NCBI GenBank assembly: GCA_049115935.1
Contig: JAGDZK010000090.1
Span: 1 to 38,387 of the forward strand
DNA: 38,387 nt
DNA from: Bermanella sp049115935
GTDB lineage: Bacteria; Pseudomonadota; Gammaproteobacteria; Pseudomonadales; Oceanobacteraceae
Direction of reading: 5' to 3'
Of this stretch, positions 22,874-32,578 are shown piece after piece (position 1 is the stretch's first letter; the number at the start of each line of letters is the position of its first letter). A program made the position numbers and the translations under genes. Under the pieces are notes generated by a model. The model was not told the DNA's origin, made no database searches, and saw only the letters and a list, made by a program, of their open reading frames with translations.

Positions 22874-25123
22874 TTAGGCTTTTTCTGAGTTTGAAAACAG
22901 TACACCTTTTGTTACCTGCCAAGCCACAGCTCCCCCACCAACAATGAAGACCACATCACCAATGGTGCGAACCCAGCGAAGTGTTTGTAATAGGTCTGTT
23001 TGCATAAAGCTTTCACTGCGCGCATACCATAAACCTTCACTGGCACTTGCTACAAATTGGATAATCCCTACTGGTAACAAGCTGGTAAATAGCATTAAGA
23101 TCAATCCACCATTAAGACACCAAAAAGCCGTTTTCATTAAGCGTTCGTCAAATTTAAGCTGTGGACGAATATAGCGTAAAATCAGCAGTGCAAAACCTAA
23201 GGCTAAGAATCCATACACGCCAAACAGAGCAGCATGAGCATGAGTCGCAGTGGTGTTTAAACCTTGAATATAATACAAAGCAATTGGAGGATTAATCATA
23301 AATCCGAGCACACCCGCACCCAACATATTCCAGAATGCAACCGCTACAAAAAACATTAACGGCCAACGAATATTTTCCATCCACGGCGCTCGAGATTTTA
23401 AACGCCAATGTTCCCAAGCCTCATAACCTAAGACAACAAGTGGTACAACTTCAAGAGCACTAAAAGTAGCACCCACCGCCATAATAGGTGTCGTCGTTCC
23501 CGAAAAATACATATGATGGAACGTGCCTGGAATACCACCCAACATGAATAATGATGCAGATGCCAAACTAGCTGACGTTGCAATGTTACGAGACACTAAA
23601 CCCATGCTACAAAAAATAAAGGCTAAGGCCGTGGTCGCAAATACTTCGAAGAAACCTTCAACCCATAAGTGCACGATCCACCAACGCCAATATTCCATCA
23701 CAGATAAATGGGTTCTTTCACCATAAAAGAAACCAGCTCCATAAAATAAACCAATGGCAATCACTGATGCTGTTAACAACATCAATAAACTTTTATCCCC
23801 TGGTTGACGCAGTGCAGGTACAATTGCGCGTAACATTAATGCTAACCAGAATGCGATACCAAGAAATTTACCTATTTGCCAGAGCCGACCAAGGTCAACA
23901 AATTCATAACCTTGATGTCCCAGCCAAAAATTCCATTCCACTGGCATAATTTGCGCAATAGCCAAATAATTTCCGACAAATGAACCGACAACCACAGCCA
24001 CCAATGCCCAAAATAAAATATCCACACCGAGCTTTTGAAATTTAGGATCTTTACCGCCATTAATAATGGGAGCGAGAAATAAACCCGCTGCTAAAAATCC
24101 AGTTGCTATCCAAAACAAAGCCGCTTGAATATGCCAAGTACGCACCAATGAATAAGGGAAGTACTCGGATACGTTAAAGCCATAAAAGCTTTGACCCTCA
24201 ACAGTATAATGCGCGGTAAAACCACCAATCATTATTTGAAAAACAAATAAAGCCACCACTAAGAAAATATACTTTGCTAAACCTTTCTGAGATGGGGTGA
24301 GTTTAAATGTTGTTAAAGGATCTTGTGGTGGAGCCGTCGGTTCGCTTTCATCATGCTTACGTAAAAATGCCCAAGCCCAAATTAACCCCCCAACACCCGC
24401 GATCAACAAAATAATACTGACTAAAGACCAAACAATATTTTCTGCCGTCGGCTTATTATCAATCAAAGGCTCATGAGGCCAGTTATTGGTATAAGTCACA
24501 CCACCCTCTGTACGTTCTGTCGATGCAGCCCATGCCGTCCAAAAGAAAAACTCCGCTAGCTGCTCACGTCTTTGCGCACTGGGTAATGTATTTTCCTTCA
24601 TGGCATAATTTTCACGAGTCGGCTGTAATGTTTTTTCATTACCAAAAAGCTGACTATAATAATCTGCCGTCACGGCAATGGCTTCTACTCTTCTTGACGA
24701 TAATGTTAATGTTTGCGTTTGAGCATCATAACTATTATTGCGGTATTCTTTTTTAAGCTGAAATTGCAATGCATTTTGCTGCTCATCAGATAGTTCTGAA
24801 TAACCTTTTCCATAATCGCTTTTCGCAGCCAATTCCAACCAAGCCATCAGTTCACGATGCAACCAATCAGCCGTCCAATCGGGGGCTTGGTAAGCACCAT
24901 GTCCCCAAATAGAGCCTAGCTGCATCCCACCCACGGATTGCCAAGCGGTTTGACCATCAAGAATACTTTCTTGTGTCATTAATAACTCACCGCCTGCGTC
25001 CACTACTTTTTCAGGTATAGGGGGTGCTGAGCGATAGATCTCAGCCCCAAAATACCCCAGTACTGAAAATGTAATCATCATAATGACAATTAATATCAGC
25101 CAATATTTACGATACTCAGCCAT
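22874..25123 (-). CDS. norB: Quinol-dependent nitric oxide reductase (qNOR)
   Basis: A 749-residue NorB of the long, single-subunit qNOR (NorZ) type: an N-terminal membrane helix and a periplasmic extension of about 200 residues replacing NorC, then about 12 more membrane helices. The heme and FeB ligands are visible in TWHIQAALFW, HLWVEGFFEVFATTAL, GTFHHMYFSGTT and THAHAALFGVYGF. It reduces two NO to N2O using quinol. Its ATG overlaps the end of ytfE by 8 bp, so the two are translated together. With NsrR and RIC next to it, and no nitrite reductase in view, NO detoxification is the likely role. Confidence 0.96.
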   Translation of the reverse strand: MAEYRKYWLILIVIMMITFSVLGYFGAEIYRSAPPIPEKVVDAGGELLMTQESILDGQTAWQSVGGMQLGSIWGHGAYQAPDWTADWLHRELMAWLELAAKSDYGKGYSELSDEQQNALQFQLKKEYRNNSYDAQTQTLTLSSRRVEAIAVTADYYSQLFGNEKTLQPTRENYAMKENTLPSAQRREQLAEFFFWTAWAASTERTEGGVTYTNNWPHEPLIDNKPTAENIVWSLVSIILLIAGVGGLIWAWAFLRKHDESEPTAPPQDPLTTFKLTPSQKGLAKYIFLVVALFVFQIMIGGFTAHYTVEGQSFYGFNVSEYFPYSLVRTWHIQAALFWIATGFLAAGLFLAPIINGGKDPKFQKLGVDILFWALVAVVVGSFVGNYLAIAQIMPVEWNFWLGHQGYEFVDLGRLWQIGKFLGIAFWLALMLRAIVPALRQPGDKSLLMLLTASVIAIGLFYGAGFFYGERTHLSVMEYWRWWIVHLWVEGFFEVFATTALAFIFCSMGLVSRNIATSASLASASLFMLGGIPGTFHHMYFSGTTTPIMAVGATFSALEVVPLVVLGYEAWEHWRLKSRAPWMENIRWPLMFFVAVAFWNMLGAGVLGFMINPPIALYYIQGLNTTATHAHAALFGVYGFLALGFALLILRYIRPQLKFDERLMKTAFWCLNGGLILMLFTSLLPVGIIQFVASASEGLWYARSESFMQTDLLQTLRWVRTIGDVVFIVGGGAVAWQVTKGVLFSNSEKA

Positions 25124-25799
25124 GTTTTGCTGCTCCTAACTTCCCATCAATACGGTTGAACAACACATTATTTTCTAAATGGATATGCTCCATTAAGTCG
25201 TTACTTAACGCAGCCAAACCGGTATATAAGGCGCGCCAGGTATTACAAGCACCTTCAGGTAACGTAATGTCATTCGTCAGCTGATGTACACCGGCTAAAA
25301 CATCGCCATGCCCTTCGTGCTCATGACGCATCATAGAAACAGGTGCGACAGCCATTTCACCCATACCACGTAAAATCATAGGAAACAGTATCGTCTCCTC
25401 TTTTTGCATATGAACCTCAAGCTCTTCTAACATGGACTCTAAATGCGCACTTAGTCCCACAGGACAATCAGGGTTCCCCCCATGAACACGCTCTACGCGC
25501 TGTGACAAGCGGATTAACTCAGGTAACTGCTCTCGATGCACATCATGGAATCGAGTCAAAATATGCTCGATCAAGGCATCATTTTCAGCCTCATTCCACG
25601 TTGATGCCTGCTCTGTTAACTCACTTAAAGCCATTAACGACGCCACCACCTCATCGCTATTTAGTTGTTTGCGTTCTATGGCCTCTTCTAAGGTTTGATC
25701 CCCTGCACAGCAAAAGTCTAATTTAAGCTTATGAAATACCGCTGTCGCACCGGGTAAGTCTCGGGCAAGTTGACCAAGTGTTTGGTGAATAATCGTCAT
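25116..25799 (-). CDS. ytfE: RIC-family iron-sulfur cluster repair di-iron protein
   Basis: A 227-residue YtfE/ScdA/DnrN protein: N-terminal ScdA_N region with the Cys-Cys pair in KLDFCCAGDQTLEEA (Cys30-31), then a hemerythrin-like four-helix domain whose His/Glu ligands appear in HILTRFHDVHREQLP, HLESMLEELEVHMQKEE, MRHEHEGHG and LMEHIHLENNVLF. It repairs Fe-S clusters damaged by nitrosative or oxidative stress. First gene of the ytfE-norB operon, with AGGGAG before the ATG and an NsrR-type palindrome just upstream. Confidence 0.95.
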   Translation of the reverse strand: MTIIHQTLGQLARDLPGATAVFHKLKLDFCCAGDQTLEEAIERKQLNSDEVVASLMALSELTEQASTWNEAENDALIEHILTRFHDVHREQLPELIRLSQRVERVHGGNPDCPVGLSAHLESMLEELEVHMQKEETILFPMILRGMGEMAVAPVSMMRHEHEGHGDVLAGVHQLTNDITLPEGACNTWRALYTGLAALSNDLMEHIHLENNVLFNRIDGKLGAAKHG

Positions 25800-25818
25800 T
25801 ATCTTCTCCCTCTACATT

Positions 25819-25843
25819 AAAGATGCATTTAAAATACATCTTT
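25819..25843. promoter_or_regulatory. NsrR operator upstream of ytfE-norB
   Basis: A 25-bp palindrome with 12-nt arms aaagatgcattt and aaatacatcttt around a central A; 11 of 12 pairs match. It is close to the known gammaproteobacterial NsrR motif (AAGATGCATTT with an inverted half). It begins 20 bp upstream of the ytfE start and would overlap a possible -10 (TATTTT on the minus strand, 17 nt after TTGCAT), fitting repression that NO relieves. No second operator is evident before nsrR. Confidence 0.85.
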
Positions 25844-26013
25844 AACGTATAGCATGCAAATCTCGAAATAAAATAAACGACGTAAAATCACTATTTTCAC
25901 TTAAAAAGGTCCTTATATGATCTGTGTCAAGCTTGTAACTAGGCGTTAAACATATAGAATTTGAACATGTAATAAATATGATTCTTATTTGCTTTTTTCA
26001 GCCTGGAGCCACC

Positions 26014-26451
26014 ATGCATATCACTCGTTATACCGACTATTCATTGCGAGTATTAATGTATTTAGCGGTTCGTCGTGAGCACCTCACAACCATTCAAGAA
26101 GTCGCCGACAGCTACCAGATATCCAAAAATCACATCATGAAGGTAGTACACCAACTCAACTTAAAGGGTTATGTGGAAACCATTAGAGGGAAGAACGGGG
26201 GCATTCGCTTACGGCTTGAACCAAAAGAAATCAATATTGGGGTATTGGTAAGAGAAACTGAACAGGACTTGAATCTAGTAGAATGTTTTTCAGACGGTGG
26301 AGGCTGTTCCATTACACCCGTGTGTGGTTTAAAAAACATATTAGTTGAGGCATTACATGCCTTTTTTACTGCGCTTGACCAATACACGCTCGCAGACATT
26401 ATGCCAAGCAAGCAGCAACCACAATTATTGCGATTATTGCAAATAGAATAA
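26014..26451 (+). CDS. nsrR: NsrR, NO-sensing Rrf2-family repressor
   Basis: A 145-residue Rrf2-family regulator. Start at 26014 (ATG with GGAG upstream) yields MHITRYTDYSLRVLMYLAVR, the canonical NsrR N-terminus; an upstream in-frame ATG at 25978 adds an unlikely extension. The wHTH has ISKNHIMKVVHQLNLKGYVE and RGKNGGIRL. Three cluster-binding cysteines, Cys91, Cys98 and Cys104, follow a C-x6-C-x5-C pattern, two residues longer in the first gap than E. coli NsrR (C-x4-C-x5-C). It lies divergent from its predicted target ytfE-norB. Confidence 0.93.
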   Translation: MHITRYTDYSLRVLMYLAVRREHLTTIQEVADSYQISKNHIMKVVHQLNLKGYVETIRGKNGGIRLRLEPKEINIGVLVRETEQDLNLVECFSDGGGCSITPVCGLKNILVEALHAFFTALDQYTLADIMPSKQQPQLLRLLQIE

Positions 26452-26478
26452 AACTAAACGCTCTATACTTATAACGCC

Positions 26479-27651
26479 CTATTCATTTAGCGCGACTATA
26501 TTGGCCTTTTTAAAAAAATTAAAATCAGTAGCCGTTGCACTTGTATAAGCACCCATCATTCGGGTAATGATTAAATCGCCATCTTTAAGCTTAGGCAATA
26601 AGATATCTTCATCAATCACGTCAATACTGTCACAGGTTGGTCCCGCTAAAACAGATGACACCCTTGGCCCTTCATTATTTAATACATCAATTGGGTAATG
26701 CCCATGATCAAATAAAATGCCACTAAACGAGCCGTATACACCGTCATCTAAATAATACCAAGGTTGACCACTGCGCATCGCTTGCCCCATCACCGATGCA
26801 ATACTCATAACAGCAGGCCCCACAATGAACCTTCCTGGCTCTGCTAACAATTGGATTTGTTTATCAACATTTGAAAGCGCGCATCGAATGGGTTCACAAA
26901 AATCAATTATATTAAGTTCATCGTCATCATAGGCAACCGGAAAACCGCCACCAATATCAAGGGTTGTGATATTTGGTAAGTTTTCAGTTTTAATTTTATT
27001 TATTAATTCAATGCAGCGCTCTATCGCAAAAACATAACGCTGGGCATCTTGAGTTTGTGACCCCACATGAAATGACAACCCGTGAATTTTTATACCTAAT
27101 TCGTTCGCTTTTTGTAAAATGCCAATGGCAGCATCCACATTACAGCCAAATTTTTTCGATAAATCAGCAAACGCATCTGCGTTAGGGAAACTTAAACGTA
27201 AAAATAACTCAACCTTATCTTTATATACTTCAAATTTTTCAAGTTCATTAATGCCATCAACCACAAATCGAGTACAACCGTAATTCATAGCGTATTGAAT
27301 ATCGGAATCACGCTTAATAGGATGAGTATGTATGGTATTGGATGGCTCCACACCTTGTCTTTTCACCATATCAACCTCACCATTACTGGCAAGATCAAAA
27401 CTGGCCCCCTCATTCAATAAGGTTTTTACGACAATATCGTGTGGCAATGGCTTTAAAGCAAAGTGTAATGTGACGTTGGGAAGAGCTCGTTTTAATAATT
27501 GGTACTGTTCACGCACCACTTGGCAATCCAGTAATAATAAAGGGGAACCGTGCTGCGCCACCAGCTCTTCTATAATGGATTTTTGAGTCATCGACAGCGG
27601 TAAGTGACGAACGCCTATATTCGCTAATAAATCGATCGTTTCATATTTCAT
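26479..27651 (-). CDS. Type III PLP-dependent amino acid decarboxylase (ornithine/lysine-like)
   Basis: A 390-residue fold-type III decarboxylase. Start at 27651 is preferred since GGGGAGAG stands just upstream. The PLP lysine is Lys67 in TLHFALKPLP; other marks are HGLSFHVGSQ, TLDIGGGFP, LLAEPGRFIV, and a late GPTCDSIDVI with the Cys typical of eukaryote-like ornithine decarboxylases, followed by MMGAYTSATATDFN. It should make putrescine or cadaverine. The exact substrate (ornithine, lysine or both) cannot be decided here. It converges with nsrR (27 bp gap). Confidence 0.88.
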   Translation of the reverse strand: MKYETIDLLANIGVRHLPLSMTQKSIIEELVAQHGSPLLLLDCQVVREQYQLLKRALPNVTLHFALKPLPHDIVVKTLLNEGASFDLASNGEVDMVKRQGVEPSNTIHTHPIKRDSDIQYAMNYGCTRFVVDGINELEKFEVYKDKVELFLRLSFPNADAFADLSKKFGCNVDAAIGILQKANELGIKIHGLSFHVGSQTQDAQRYVFAIERCIELINKIKTENLPNITTLDIGGGFPVAYDDDELNIIDFCEPIRCALSNVDKQIQLLAEPGRFIVGPAVMSIASVMGQAMRSGQPWYYLDDGVYGSFSGILFDHGHYPIDVLNNEGPRVSSVLAGPTCDSIDVIDEDILLPKLKDGDLIITRMMGAYTSATATDFNFFKKANIVALNE

Positions 27652-27962
27652 ATAACTCTCCCCAAGAATGCAGCTAAGCACACTGAATCACGAAATATAT
27701 TACTTTGCAATAAAGCATAGAACGACAAAGTTACAAGAGATGTATATGAAATTATGATGAAAGTAGCTCTAAACCAGATCAGAGTTAGTGCTTAAAGGAA
27801 TATAAAAATGACGACGAAAAACAAATTTAATCAATAATTAACAGCTTTATTTAAACCACTGACACTACATAACCTGAGACATATACTCAGCTCCATTGCT
27901 ACTAACACATTAACGAACATACTTGCACCTAGAATAAAACACGCCTCATATTTGTTATGGGC
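27652..27962. other. Intergenic region without a recognisable gene
   Basis: About 310 bp, AT-rich, between the decarboxylase start and the antiporter stop. It should contain the decarboxylase promoter. I see no tRNA-like fold, no strong hairpin and no ORF of note. Confidence 0.6.
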
Positions 27963-29681
27963 TTATTTTAGATTCACCTTTAAACCTATTAACATAATGT
28001 TATCACCTTCCATGCGCCGAATCGTTAAACGCAAAGCACCCACTTTTACACGGTCACCCACTATAGGGTGCTTACCCAGACGGGCTTTTAAGAAAGCTTC
28101 AACTGAGCCTTCATCTTTAATTGATACCCCGTATACAAATGCTAAATCCGCTATTGGTGCCTCAGGGTTTATTATAAATTCACCAAAGAAACTATTTATG
28201 GCCAACTTACTTGTTTGATCTTGACGGGCAAACGATAGTGCGGCGTCATCAATATCATCCGTTCGCATCAACAACCAAATGCTATCACCGGCCTCTATTT
28301 TAGTATTATCTTCTACTGGCAACGACTGATCCGCTCTAATGTGTGCGATCCATTTAGGATAATGGTGCCAATGATGCGCTGGATTAAAGTTATCAGAATG
28401 TACAGGAGAGCCACTTTCAACCACAAACTCTGCCACTTCTAGGGAGTGTTCAGAACGATTAATGAGTGGGTAACTGTGCTTAGGCGCAGGGGAATTAGGA
28501 ACAAGTACTTTCAACCATCGAGCAACAGGGGCTACAGTTGCCCCTTGAACCAATAAAGAAATCAGTACAATAACAAATGTAATATCAAAGAAATCCCGAG
28601 CACCTTCAATACCTGCCATCACAGGATAAAGCGCTAATACAATCGGCACAGCCCCTCTTAAACCAACCCAGCTAATAAAGAAACGCTCTTGCCAGCGAAA
28701 CCGAAAAGGCAGCAAACAAATTAATACGGCCACTGGTCTTGCCAAAAATATTAAGAAAAATGCAATGGCTATAGATACCAGAATATTATCTATAATATGT
28801 GATGGTGTAATGAGCAAGCCTAGAATTAAGAACATCCCAGCTTGCGCCAACCAAGCTAAACCATCCATGACTTGTAAAACAGACTCTGATGGCTTTCTGT
28901 CAGCGTTCCCTACTTTTAAACCCAATAAATAGATCGCTAAGAAACCACTACCACCCAATAGATTTGTGCCTGAAAATACCACCATACCAAACGCAAGAAT
29001 CAGTAGCGCGAACAACCCATCACTTAAGTTCATCCGGGTAAGTAACGCCGATAATAAATAACCACCCGCTAGACCAAACGCAGCCCCCAAACCAAACTGC
29101 GTTAAAAATAAAGATGCAAACGAATAGATAGTTGTAACTTGTGTGGCATCAACGCTCAATTGAACAAGAATAATAACTAACAATATCGCCATAGGATCAT
29201 TAGCCCCTGACTCTATTTCTAAGGTGCCACCAACCCTTTCATTTAACTTAACACCACTATTGCGTAATACATTAAATACAGCCGCAGCATCAGTTGAACC
29301 TACAATCGCACCCAGTAACAAACCAAACTGCCAAGGAATATCTAATAACCAAATCGCAAACGCGCCGACACTGCCTGCCGTTATCACCACACCAAGCGTC
29401 GCCAACATGGTAGATGGCCAAAGTGCAGCACGGAACGTGCTGACTTTTGTACGCATCCCGCCATCTAACAAAATCACCGCTAATGAGGCGCTACCCACTA
29501 AAAAGGCTAATTCAAAATCATCAAATAAAATGCCGCCGATACCGTCTTCACCCGCAAGCATGCCAACCGCTAAAAATAACAATAAAAAAGGAAAACCGAT
29601 GCGCGCCGTTAAAGAGCCGGCGATAATACCGGTTAGTAATAATATCCCTGCAATAATCAGAAACGTATTGGTATCAGTCAT
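27963..29681 (-). CDS. nhaP2: Potassium/proton antiporter (NhaP2/CvrA family)
   Basis: A CPA1-family antiporter of about 572 residues. The ATG at 29681 (MTDTNTFLIIAGILLLTG) matches where the family begins; 21 further codons upstream are in frame but look non-coding. Twelve or so membrane helices follow, with GMLAGEDGIGGI, ILLDGGMRT, GAIVGSTDAAAVF and ESGANDPMAI carrying the conserved ion-binding Asp residues. The C-terminal cytoplasmic part (from about 390) includes a TrkA_C-like domain (GDSIWLLMRTDDID) and a final transporter-associated domain. It exports K+ in exchange for H+. Confidence 0.92.
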   Translation of the reverse strand: MTDTNTFLIIAGILLLTGIIAGSLTARIGFPFLLLFLAVGMLAGEDGIGGILFDDFELAFLVGSASLAVILLDGGMRTKVSTFRAALWPSTMLATLGVVITAGSVGAFAIWLLDIPWQFGLLLGAIVGSTDAAAVFNVLRNSGVKLNERVGGTLEIESGANDPMAILLVIILVQLSVDATQVTTIYSFASLFLTQFGLGAAFGLAGGYLLSALLTRMNLSDGLFALLILAFGMVVFSGTNLLGGSGFLAIYLLGLKVGNADRKPSESVLQVMDGLAWLAQAGMFLILGLLITPSHIIDNILVSIAIAFFLIFLARPVAVLICLLPFRFRWQERFFISWVGLRGAVPIVLALYPVMAGIEGARDFFDITFVIVLISLLVQGATVAPVARWLKVLVPNSPAPKHSYPLINRSEHSLEVAEFVVESGSPVHSDNFNPAHHWHHYPKWIAHIRADQSLPVEDNTKIEAGDSIWLLMRTDDIDDAALSFARQDQTSKLAINSFFGEFIINPEAPIADLAFVYGVSIKDEGSVEAFLKARLGKHPIVGDRVKVGALRLTIRRMEGDNIMLIGLKVNLK

Positions 29682-29861
29682 ATGGCGATAGTTGATCCAT
29701 CGTAAAGAAAAAATATAAGAGGTTGCTTGATGAGCTAGAACCACATAAGTGGGTATTATAATGCAAGGAACGTAGTTTTTATAATCAACTTGATATTTGA
29801 GATCAATGAATCATAAAAGGGGTTAATTTGAAGAACTAACGATATTAATATGTCCCAAATG

Positions 29862-29899
29862 TAAACAGCAGTCAAATCTAATGATTTCACTGCTGTTTA
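29862..29899 (-). terminator. Likely terminator of the alcohol dehydrogenase gene
   Basis: An 11-bp arm pair (taaacagcagt at 29862-29872, actgctgttta at 29889-29899), extended by aaat/attt across one mismatch. It sits 7 bp past the stop. The T-run on the minus strand is short, so strength is uncertain. Confidence 0.6.
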
Positions 29900-29906
29900 T
29901 CATGGC

Positions 29907-30911
29907 TTATTTGAATTTCACCACGGCGCGATAGCGCGCCTTGCCTTCACGCACATGGTCAATTGCATCGTTGATGTTCTCTTTATCAAACAATTCAATT
30001 TGTGGTTTGATGTTATGACGCACAGCAAACTCTAACATTTGCGCAATCACCGCAGGGCTACCGACAGGGCTGGCTGATACGCTACGTTGAGCCAGCATCA
30101 TTGGAAACACACTCAGTTGAAGTGGTTCAAGCACGGCTCCTACAAAATGCAAACGCCCTTTAGCTCGCAACGTGCCCATATACGCATCCCAATTAAGCGA
30201 TACATTTACAGTTGAAATGATCATATCAAAGCTACCAGCAGCCGCTTCCAACTGCTTGGCGTCTTTTGAATTTAATGTTTTATGAGCACCAAGGGCAATG
30301 GCTTCTTTTTCTTTATCTGGGTTAGATGTAAAAGCCGTTACCTCACAGCCCCACGCATTTAAAAATTGCAATGCCATGTGCCCTAAGCCACCAATACCAA
30401 TCACCGCAACACGGGCAGTGGGTTTTAAATCAAATTGAACCATTGGATTATAAACCGTCACACCACCACAAAATAATGGGCCGGCATAACTCATATCCAG
30501 TTCATCTGGCAATTTCACTACTGCGCTACTTTGCGCACGAACCTTATCAGCAAAACCACCGTGGCGACCAATAATGGTTTTGCCCGAGGTATTACACAGG
30601 TTATGGTCACCTGTCATGCAGCTTTCACAGTGATTGCAATAGGCACTGTGCCAGCCAAGACCAACACGATCACCCGCTTTTAAGTGGGTCACATTTTCAC
30701 CCACCGCGCTCACAATACCCGCCACTTCATGGCCAGCCACTAGAGGGTATTGGCTAAAACCCCATTCGTTATCCAACATGCTCACATCACTATGACAAAC
30801 GCCACAATAATGGACTTCAATTTCAACTTCTTGGCCACCAAGGTCTCCCGCTTCATACTGAAACGGCTCTAAAGGCCCTTTAGCCTGTTTTGCTGCAAAC
30901 GCATTAATCAT
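29907..30911 (-). CDS. Zinc-dependent alcohol dehydrogenase (YahK/CAD-like)
   Basis: A 334-residue MDR-superfamily enzyme. Catalytic zinc site in HYCGVCHSDV (Cys36/Cys39 region) and GHE (His61-Glu62); structural zinc cysteines in YCNHCESCMTGDHNLC (92, 95, 98, 106). Rossmann motif GIGGLGHMALQF. The order and the CGVCHSD signature fit the cinnamyl-alcohol-dehydrogenase-like YahK group, broad-range aldehyde reductases usually using NADPH. Monocistronic by position. Confidence 0.9.
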   Translation of the reverse strand: MINAFAAKQAKGPLEPFQYEAGDLGGQEVEIEVHYCGVCHSDVSMLDNEWGFSQYPLVAGHEVAGIVSAVGENVTHLKAGDRVGLGWHSAYCNHCESCMTGDHNLCNTSGKTIIGRHGGFADKVRAQSSAVVKLPDELDMSYAGPLFCGGVTVYNPMVQFDLKPTARVAVIGIGGLGHMALQFLNAWGCEVTAFTSNPDKEKEAIALGAHKTLNSKDAKQLEAAAGSFDMIISTVNVSLNWDAYMGTLRAKGRLHFVGAVLEPLQLSVFPMMLAQRSVSASPVGSPAVIAQMLEFAVRHNIKPQIELFDKENINDAIDHVREGKARYRAVVKFK

Positions 30912-31181
30912 GGGAATTCCTTATTTTGGGACAATCGATCATAGAAACGGGAAATTGTGCTCATTAAAGCTTGAGTTCTAAAGCCTGGCTATACCTGCAT
31001 ATCGAACGGCTTGTTGCATAACTTCGCACCTAACCAAGAGGTACGGGACTAATTGGCTTTTGGATTGAACAAACCTTGTTCGACAATACCCAAAAGTCGC
31101 TATAAATTCGCCTATAAAAGCAGATATTCTCACCACTTTTGCTGATTTCTGGTAGAATTCGCGCAAAATTTATACTGGTAT

Positions 31182-32534
31182 TTGCCCTTGTTTACATCGT
31201 TCGATTTGCAACCACCGCTGTTAAAAGCCATTGAAGCATTGAGCTTTAAAACACCCACGCCTGTTCAAGTACAGGCGATTCCTGAGGCTTTGCAACATAA
31301 AGACCTGATGGTGTGTGCACAAACCGGTAGCGGCAAAAGTGCCGCATTCTTGCTACCCATGCTTAATCAGCTCATTACTAAAGATGCCCCTAATTCTAAA
31401 ACCCGCGCATTGGTATTAGTACCAACCCGTGAACTGGCTCGTCAGTTATTAAAACAAACTGAAGCCTTGGCTAAATTTAGTAAGATCCAAGTGGCATCCA
31501 TTACTGGTGGCCAAGAGTTTAAGTTTCAGGCCGCTTTGTTTCGCAAAAACCCTGAAATCATTATCGCTACCCCTGGCCGCCTATTAGAGCATATGGGTAA
31601 AAATGAAAATCTATTAGAAGACGTTGAAATATTGGTACTGGATGAAGCGGACCGCATGTTAGACATGGGCTTTTCTGAAGACGTACTCAAAATTGCAGCC
31701 CAGTGTACCCAAGCTGAACGCCAGACCATGTTATTTTCAGCGACGCTAAAACAAAAAGGCATGTATGAAGTGATTCAAACTGTCCTTAATGACCCACTGA
31801 ATATTATGGTCGACAGCTTCAAAGGCGAACATGAAAACATTGCTCAAGAAGTGATGTTAGCCGATGACGACAAACACAAGCAGCGCTTATTAACTTGGCT
31901 ACTTGCCAATAAAACGTTTCGCCAAGCCATTGTTTTTGTCAACACCAAAGTTAAAGCCGAAAGCCTTTACCACTTTTTGGAATACCACAACATCAATGCA
32001 GGTGTTCTTCAAGGTGACATGACTCAAGATGAACGTAACCATGTCATGGTTCGCATGCAGCAAGGGGGCTTTGATGTGTTAGTTGCAACCGACGTAGCCG
32101 CCCGCGGTCTTGATGTTAAGAAAATCGACTTGGTCGTAAACGTGGATATGCCTCGCAGCGGCGATGATTATGTACACCGCATTGGTCGTACCGGTCGCGC
32201 TGGCGAGCAAGGCTTAGCGGTATCGTTTGTGGACCATACGGAATGGAACCTTAAATGTGCGATTGAGCGTTATTTGCGCATATCAATGACACCCAAAAAA
32301 GCCAAAGGATTAGAGGGCAAATACAAAGGCCCTAAAAATATGAAATCCAATGGTAAGCCTGTCGGTAAGAAGTCACCTAAGAAAAAAGACAGCAAAAAAA
32401 CCACGGCTAAAAAGGCCACTAAAAAAGTCGCCAATGGTAAAAAGCCAAGCTCTAAAAAACCAGCGAACCAAAAACCAGTAACGCCTCGTTTTGGTGATGG
32501 TAGTGCCCCATTTAAACCTAAAAGCAGTTCTTAA
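31182..32534 (+). CDS. DEAD-box ATP-dependent RNA helicase (SrmB/RhlE-like)
   Basis: A 450-residue helicase with motifs in order: Q motif (FKTPTPVQVQAIP), Walker A AQTGSGKS (46-53), PTRELARQ, TPGR, DEAD in VLDEADRMLDMGF, SAT, VATDVAARGLD and HRIGRTGRAG. The C-terminal ~80 residues form a Lys-rich tail for RNA binding. The start is a TTG at 31182 (another TTG at 31188), since no ATG fits before the Q motif; no strong ribosome site is visible, hinting at weak or regulated translation. Related helicases help in 50S ribosome assembly. A small dyad gaacaa-acc-ttgttc at 31067-31081 lies upstream. Confidence 0.93.
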   Translation: MPLFTSFDLQPPLLKAIEALSFKTPTPVQVQAIPEALQHKDLMVCAQTGSGKSAAFLLPMLNQLITKDAPNSKTRALVLVPTRELARQLLKQTEALAKFSKIQVASITGGQEFKFQAALFRKNPEIIIATPGRLLEHMGKNENLLEDVEILVLDEADRMLDMGFSEDVLKIAAQCTQAERQTMLFSATLKQKGMYEVIQTVLNDPLNIMVDSFKGEHENIAQEVMLADDDKHKQRLLTWLLANKTFRQAIVFVNTKVKAESLYHFLEYHNINAGVLQGDMTQDERNHVMVRMQQGGFDVLVATDVAARGLDVKKIDLVVNVDMPRSGDDYVHRIGRTGRAGEQGLAVSFVDHTEWNLKCAIERYLRISMTPKKAKGLEGKYKGPKNMKSNGKPVGKKSPKKKDSKKTTAKKATKKVANGKKPSSKKPANQKPVTPRFGDGSAPFKPKSSS

Positions 32535-32578
32535 AACGGCTTTTAGAAGAATACCCATTAATAATTTAAAGGTTTGAT

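Noticed and set aside
27808..27837. A 9-codon ATG frame with AAAGGA upstream (possible leader peptide)
   Set aside because: No rightward gene follows, so there is nothing for it to control; a chance match in AT-rich DNA is more likely.
29224..29691. A 155-codon open frame antisense to the antiporter gene
   Set aside because: Low-complexity composition (Asn/Pro/Lys-rich) and full overlap with a well-supported membrane protein gene; a coding shadow.
31067..31081. gaacaa-acc-ttgttc dyad upstream of the helicase
   Set aside because: Short and single, over 100 bp from the start; may be chance. It resembles no operator I can name with confidence.
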